This document shows positions 32,919-36,072 of a stretch of 36,072 bases of DNA, piece by piece. A model generated the notes under the pieces. It worked only from the letters and a program-made list of their open reading frames with translations, did no database searches and was not told the DNA's origin. Every line of letters starts with the position of its first letter. Positions within the stretch are counted from its first letter, which is position 1. The translations under genes and the position numbers were made by a program. The DNA is from an uncultured Planctomycetaceae bacterium (lineage in GTDB: Bacteria; Planctomycetota; Planctomycetia; Planctomycetales; Planctomycetaceae): assembly GCA_903871805.1 (NCBI GenBank), contig CAIQIE010000394.1, positions 1 to 36,072 of the forward strand. Direction: 5' to 3'.

Positions 32919-33545
32919 CTACTGGGTGTAATCGGAGGGGATGTCGAAGTCAAGTCGCGAGGATTTGTCTGCAGTGTTCGTGCTAACGCTCACGTTCCGC
33001 GAATCGTCACCACCCGAACCCGTTCCCCCGGATTCCCCATGCACCACTTCCCCCACCTGCTGCGGCCGAACAACAATCCGGTTGGCCCGAACACCCACGA
33101 CAATCACCGCCGTCCCGGGCTCAACCAGCATTCCCGTCGATTCTGCATGGAATCGCTCTCCCTCCACCATCACCAGACCACCCGGCGTCATCAGCGTTTG
33201 AGCCCGTCCGGTCCTGCCCATCAACACATTCAGCGGACTCTCCGGCGTCACGCCAGCAGCCTCGGGCGGGGTCAACGTCAGCTTCTTCCCCCACCTTGTC
33301 CCCTGCAGCAAACCAATGGCCCCCATCAGGGACCCTGGAATTCCACACAGCAATACAATCACATACCCCCAGAAAAACAACGGGGACGTGCCCCACCACG
33401 CTTTACACGCGTTGCCGAAGGACACCACCAGTGAGATGATCGACAGGATCAACAGCATCCCAAAGGTCGGAATAAAGAGTTCTAAACCGAGAAAAAACAA
33501 TCCCAAAATCAATCCCAGTGTCGCCAGTACTGCAGCATCCGGCAT
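32919..33545 (-). CDS. NfeD-like membrane protein (short form)
   Basis: A 208-residue protein. The start at 33545 is backed by GGGGAG 7 nt upstream; the frame is open 71 codons further up without membrane features. Residues 5-45 and 55-80 are hydrophobic and give about three membrane spans (LGLILGLFFLGLELFIPTFG). A C-terminal OB-fold follows (GRTGRAQTLMTPGGLVMVEG; VIVVGVRANRIVVRP). The ClpP-class serine protease domain of long NfeD proteins is missing, as is usual for forms paired with FloA. The tail is Gly/Ser-rich and polar. It is the upstream gene of an NfeD-FloA operon. Confidence 0.9.
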   Translation of the reverse strand: MPDAAVLATLGLILGLFFLGLELFIPTFGMLLILSIISLVVSFGNACKAWWGTSPLFFWGYVIVLLCGIPGSLMGAIGLLQGTRWGKKLTLTPPEAAGVTPESPLNVLMGRTGRAQTLMTPGGLVMVEGERFHAESTGMLVEPGTAVIVVGVRANRIVVRPQQVGEVVHGESGGTGSGGDDSRNVSVSTNTADKSSRLDFDIPSDYTQ

Positions 33546-33862
33546 GACACAGCTCCCCACTCGGTTTCGCTCAGATCCGCAACGCACAATCCCACCGGCA
33601 ACGACAGGCAGCCACGGAATTCGAAACCTACGGCCATCGCACACAAATTCCCCGTTTGCCAAACCGACAAACTCCAGCCGGATTGTAGCAGGTGCAAGCC
33701 CGGTTTGCATCCAGCACGGCCGCCGGAACAACACCGGACCGAGATTCACAGTCGCCAAGTTCCCGTTTTTCTGTGCGAGTCAATCCTCAATGGCCTCAAG
33801 GCCATACACGCCTTCACCGGCAGCACAGGAACCCCGGCAGCACACCACTGCAGACCGCGGCG
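33546..33862. other. Intergenic region between NfeD-like and MFS genes
   Basis: This 317-bp stretch holds a small perfect hairpin, ATGGCC-TCAA-GGCCAT at 33790-33805, 58 bp past the MFS stop. It has no T-tract, so termination is uncertain. The minus-strand frame upstream of NfeD (33545-33758) is open but lacks a ribosome site. Confidence 0.4.
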
Positions 33863-35272
33863 TCATGCAGGAACACCCCGCCCGCGGCCGTCCGCCGCAG
33901 GCAGCCGATAAAATAAACTCACCGGCAACATCATCAGGGCCAGCGTTAGAAACATGCCCCATTGCCATCGAATGTCCGCATTGACCCCACCGATAACTTT
34001 CAAAATCAGCCCAAACACCGCCGAATACGCCGCACACAGAAGAATCCCAATCCAGGTCATCAGGTTCTGCACCCCCAGCAAACGCCCCTTCATCTCTGCC
34101 GGTGGAGCCTGCTGCAAAAATACCTGCACCGGGACCACAAACACACCCGCAGCAATTCCCAGTGCCACCATATTTAGGCGCAATGACCATTCCAGCCCGT
34201 CGGCCGCCAGCAAACAGGCCGCAATCGGCTCCCCACGCAGGCCGGAACTGGCCGGCATGCCCCAGTACCCACTGCTCAGCAGGGCAATGCCACTCAATGT
34301 CACCACCAATAGCCACGAACCCCGCATCGTCCAGCGATGGCCGCCTGACCCTTTCCCCAGAAATCCAGCGATCACACAGCCCAAAGCAATCCCCAAACCC
34401 AACCCCGCCACAAGAATGCTGGTTCGAGTACTGCTCAGCTTCAGCGTTCCCTCGCCCACGGTGTTGACTGACATCTGAGTCACTCCGCCCAGAAACCAGA
34501 ACAACGAATACACCAGAAGTGCCATCACCAGATCCCGATCCTGACGAAGGATCCCCAAAATCGATTTCGGCAACGCAAGATTTTCCCACTTCAACGTTAA
34601 CCCCGGCTCGGCCACACGCGTCCTCGGAATGAAAAACGACGACAAGGCCCCAACAACTGCAATCGCGATCGCGACGAGACTTCCCAGCCACAAACTCTCG
34701 CGTATCACGTCCAACGCAATCCCGGCACAAACTGTCCCGAAAATAATAGCCAGAAACGTCGTCATCTGAACCGCACCGTTCACAGGCAACAACTGATCTT
34801 CACGAAATAACTCCGGCAGGACCCCATACTTCGAGGGACTGAAAATCGCACTGTGCGTCCCCATCAACGACAGCACGGCAATCAACGAAAACAACTGCAT
34901 CTGCACCGAAATCCCCGGAATCCGCAGTATCAGCAGGCCAATTCCAACAATCCCGATTTCCGCCAGCTTACACCCCGCAATCACCCGCTGCTTGGAATGC
35001 CGATCCGACAGAAATCCCCCCAGCCCGGAAAACAACACAAAGGGCAGGGCAAAAGCCGCCATCGCAATCTCTTTGTAGGGCAGACCCGTTGCATCCCCTG
35101 TCGCTAAATCACTCACACAAATCAAAAGCACCATCTGCTTGAAATAGTTGTCGTTAAATGCGCCCAAAAACTGAGTCGCCAGGAAACTCCAGAAGGCCAT
35201 GGAACGAATCGAAAACCCCAGACACGCTTCCGTCGGGCTGCCCTCTCCGCGTACTCTCTCGTCCCGACTCAT
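33863..35272 (-). CDS. MFS transporter, LplT-like (lysophospholipid transporter type)
   Basis: A 469-residue inner-membrane protein with GGAAGG 6 nt before ATG 35272. About 11-12 hydrophobic spans are visible. LplT-type markers are FLGAFNDNYFKQMVLLI near the first span, the MFS motif GFLSDRHSKQRVI, and SPSKYGVLPELF near residue 150. LplT flips lysophospholipids inward for re-acylation by Aas, and in many bacteria the two are fused; here no acyltransferase domain is attached. The neighbouring NfeD/FloA pair is compatible with a membrane-lipid theme. The substrate is inferred from family resemblance. Confidence 0.82.
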   Translation of the reverse strand: MSRDERVRGEGSPTEACLGFSIRSMAFWSFLATQFLGAFNDNYFKQMVLLICVSDLATGDATGLPYKEIAMAAFALPFVLFSGLGGFLSDRHSKQRVIAGCKLAEIGIVGIGLLILRIPGISVQMQLFSLIAVLSLMGTHSAIFSPSKYGVLPELFREDQLLPVNGAVQMTTFLAIIFGTVCAGIALDVIRESLWLGSLVAIAIAVVGALSSFFIPRTRVAEPGLTLKWENLALPKSILGILRQDRDLVMALLVYSLFWFLGGVTQMSVNTVGEGTLKLSSTRTSILVAGLGLGIALGCVIAGFLGKGSGGHRWTMRGSWLLVVTLSGIALLSSGYWGMPASSGLRGEPIAACLLAADGLEWSLRLNMVALGIAAGVFVVPVQVFLQQAPPAEMKGRLLGVQNLMTWIGILLCAAYSAVFGLILKVIGGVNADIRWQWGMFLTLALMMLPVSLFYRLPAADGRGRGVPA

Positions 35273-35476
35273 GCCATACCTTCCGCAAACGTCTCTGCCA
35301 CACGAATCCCACGACCGCTCACAACCTGCTGATCCGCGCAGAATCCCATGTTCCGGCCCCCATGGAAACCCCAACCGTTGCCAATTTCCACTACTCCTCA
35401 GACAACAACACAACCGCGATCCCCCCTGATAATCACCTCCTCACACAAGCAGCAACCTGGTCGTACGAATATCGAC

Positions 35477-35510
35477 GTGCGACAAACATCAAGGTGCGAC
35501 AAACATCAAG
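35477..35510. repeat. 17-bp tandem repeat, two copies
   Basis: GTGCGACAAACATCAAG occurs at 35477-35493 and again at 35494-35510, directly abutting. A third partial copy (GTGC) leads into the palindrome at 35510-35522. Two copies without spacers rule out a CRISPR array. Confidence 0.85.
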
Positions 35511-35522
35511 GTGCCACGCACC
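35510..35522. repeat. Palindrome GGTGC-CAC-GCACC (REP-like copy 2)
   Basis: The arms are identical to the copy at 256-268 and the copy at 35674-35686, and it is preceded by the same TCAA. It is fused to the 17-bp tandem repeat. Confidence 0.65.
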
Positions 35523-35595
35523 CCGGCGATCCAGCACGCTGATGATGGGGGCAAATTGGGGGGCCATCTCGTGCATGGTTTTGCGAAGAATCAAA

Positions 35596-35638
35596 CTCCC
35601 CTCGCCCCTCGTAGGGGAGAGTGGTCGGGGGTGAGGGG
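35596..35638. repeat. C-rich/G-rich inverted repeat element
   Basis: A CTCCCCTCGCCCCTC run is followed 25-30 bp later by GGGGGTGAGGGG. Together they form an imperfect hairpin with GTAGGGGAGAGTGGTC in the loop. Similar C/G-rich palindromic boilerplate is frequent between planctomycete genes; that comparison is from memory. Confidence 0.6.
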
Positions 35639-35671
35639 TTGCAGCTCAGAAAATCACGCCATCCGGCAATG

Positions 35672-35688
35672 CAGGTGCCACGCACCTG
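35672..35688. repeat. Palindrome CAGGTGC-CAC-GCACCTG (REP-like copy 3)
   Basis: A perfect 7-bp inverted repeat with a 3-nt loop. The central 13 bp (35674-35686) are identical to copy 2. Confidence 0.65.
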
Positions 35689-35807
35689 AGCTCTCACATC
35701 CAGTACTGCCCCTAAGCTGGTAGCACATTGTCTCTCGACGCCTGCCCTCTGCGTTGAAAAAATGAGAACTGCCACGGTGTTGCTTTTGTGATTCTCTTTG
35801 CGACTTT

Positions 35808-35846
35808 GCGTCTTTGCGTGAGGATGTGTTGGTCACGCAAAGACGC
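35808..35846. repeat. 14-bp inverted repeat
   Basis: GCGTCTTTGCGTGA (35808-35821) and TCACGCAAAGACGC (35833-35846) are perfect complements around an 11-nt loop. Degenerate CTTTGCG / CTAAGACG units extend both sides. This GCAAAGACGC type of repeat is common between planctomycete genes (from memory). Confidence 0.7.
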
Positions 35847-35959
35847 TAAGACGCCAAGCGCCTGCGGCCGGGGACACATCATCACGTCATCGCAACGCGG
35901 CCATGAAAATCCCCGGAATCAGCACAACTCCCCCAACCGGCCGAGGGCGTTCAAGGTGC

Positions 35960-36072
35960 ATCGCGGTAGGGACGGCTGTTTCCAGCCGCCCCCCGCACAG
36001 ATCCGTACTTGACGAACTAGGTCATACGGCTCCTGCCTTGAGTCGGTCGCGAAAGCGTTGGTTGGGATATGG
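35960..36072 (-). mobile_element. 3' end of a group II intron (domains V and VI); rest lies beyond the window
   Basis: On the minus strand a domain V-like hairpin spans 36032-36000. GAGCCGTAT pairs with GTACGGATC, with a 2-nt AA bulge and the AGC triad position at its 5' side. Its upper stem is short (GAC with GTC, 7-nt loop) and lacks the usual GNRA tetraloop. Domain VI follows at 35996-35963. GCGG pairs with CCGC, a 9-bp stem closes on a GAAA loop, and the 3' side carries an unpaired CTA whose A (35967) is 7 nt from the end. The intron would end in AT at 35960, matching the 3' AY rule. The order, spacing and bulged A make the call likely. Confidence 0.65.
36022..36072 (-). CDS. C-terminal 16 residues of an ORF ending inside domain V, possibly the intron-encoded maturase
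   Basis: From the window edge the minus strand reads PYPNQRFRDRLKAGAV and then stops at TGA (36024-36022), inside the 5' strand of domain V. An intron-encoded reverse transcriptase normally sits in domain IV, just upstream. Too little is present to recognise any domain, so the assignment rests only on position. It could also be a chance open frame. Confidence 0.3.
   Translation of the reverse strand, partial: PYPNQRFRDRLKAGAV

Larger units (their letters stand above)
35273..35959. other. Repeat-rich gene-free region upstream of the MFS gene
   Basis: This 687-bp stretch has no supported gene; open frames here are short and cross the repeats. It contains a 17-bp tandem repeat, two GGTGC-NNN-GCACC palindromes, a C/G-rich hairpin element and a 14-bp inverted repeat (listed separately). 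It ends at the group II intron 3' boundary. It looks like an accumulation site for small palindromic elements. Confidence 0.6.

Noticed and set aside
33546..33758. N-terminal extension of the NfeD-like protein by 71 residues
   Set aside because: The extension lacks a ribosome site and membrane features, whereas ATG 33545 has GGGGAG at ideal spacing directly before the first membrane span.
33780..34730. Minus-strand open frame of 316 codons
   Set aside because: It lies in a different frame inside the LplT-like gene, is Gly/Cys/Arg-rich with no membrane spans, and the main frame has clear MFS motifs and a good start.
35477..35522. Possible CRISPR array
   Set aside because: Only two abutting 17-bp copies with no spacers, and no cas genes nearby.

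Overview
The window looks like chromosomal DNA of a planctomycete (phylum Planctomycetota, probably order Planctomycetales). The evidence is family content. There are two PSD1-type cytochrome proteins (DUF1549/DUF1553), each beside a Tat-exported DUF1501 protein, and a DUF1559 pilin-like protein. There are also sulfatases, a Tat-signal Gfo/Idh oxidoreductase, a DUF1080-ThuA fusion, a DUF6263-like lipoprotein and a planctomycete-type Y1 (RAYT-like) transposase. No rRNA, tRNA or CRISPR array was recognised.

Layout. The left edge (1-183, minus) is the N-terminus of a RAYT-like transposase with a short palindrome upstream. From 501 to 6557 (plus) there is a PSD1 protein carrying two LamG-like repeats, a DUF1501 protein and a DUF2071 protein. 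From 6970 to 14103 (plus) lies what I read as a metal-handling surface cluster. Its members are a Cys/His-rich secreted protein, a long structured intergenic stretch, a DUF1559 protein with a coupled lipoprotein, an AztD-like His-bearing beta-propeller, a His-rich lipoprotein, a lipoprotein with an H-x-x-H-x-C-x-x-C motif, and a COG0523 (CobW/ZigA-type) GTPase. From 21407 down to 14164 (minus) runs a PSD1, DUF1501 and double-sulfatase operon. The last gene fuses an iduronate-2-sulfatase-like domain to a heparan-N-sulfatase-like domain.

From 23014 down to 21740 (minus) is a secreted PQQ-like propeller with its own terminator. From 29765 down to 23258 (minus) are a cupin, a low-specificity threonine aldolase, a DUF6263-like lipoprotein, a Gfo/Idh oxidoreductase and a ParE-type topoisomerase subunit. 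A DUF1080-ThuA fusion with a terminator precedes them (31466-29868). From 35272 down to 31797 (minus) are an LplT-like MFS transporter and an NfeD/FloA pair, pointing to membrane-lipid and microdomain functions. The right edge (35273-36072) is gene-free and repeat-rich. It ends in the 3' end of a group II intron on the minus strand, with domains V and VI and a bulged branch-point A readable.

How the parts work together. The PSD1/DUF1501 pairs, sulfatases, PQQ propeller, Gfo/Idh protein and DUF1080-ThuA protein fit the export-heavy, polysaccharide-degrading lifestyle of planctomycetes. The 6970-14103 block is the best candidate for a poorly described system: surface-exposed metal-binding proteins next to a zinc-type COG0523 metallochaperone, but with no transporter in the window. 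That role is inferred from motifs and neighbours only.
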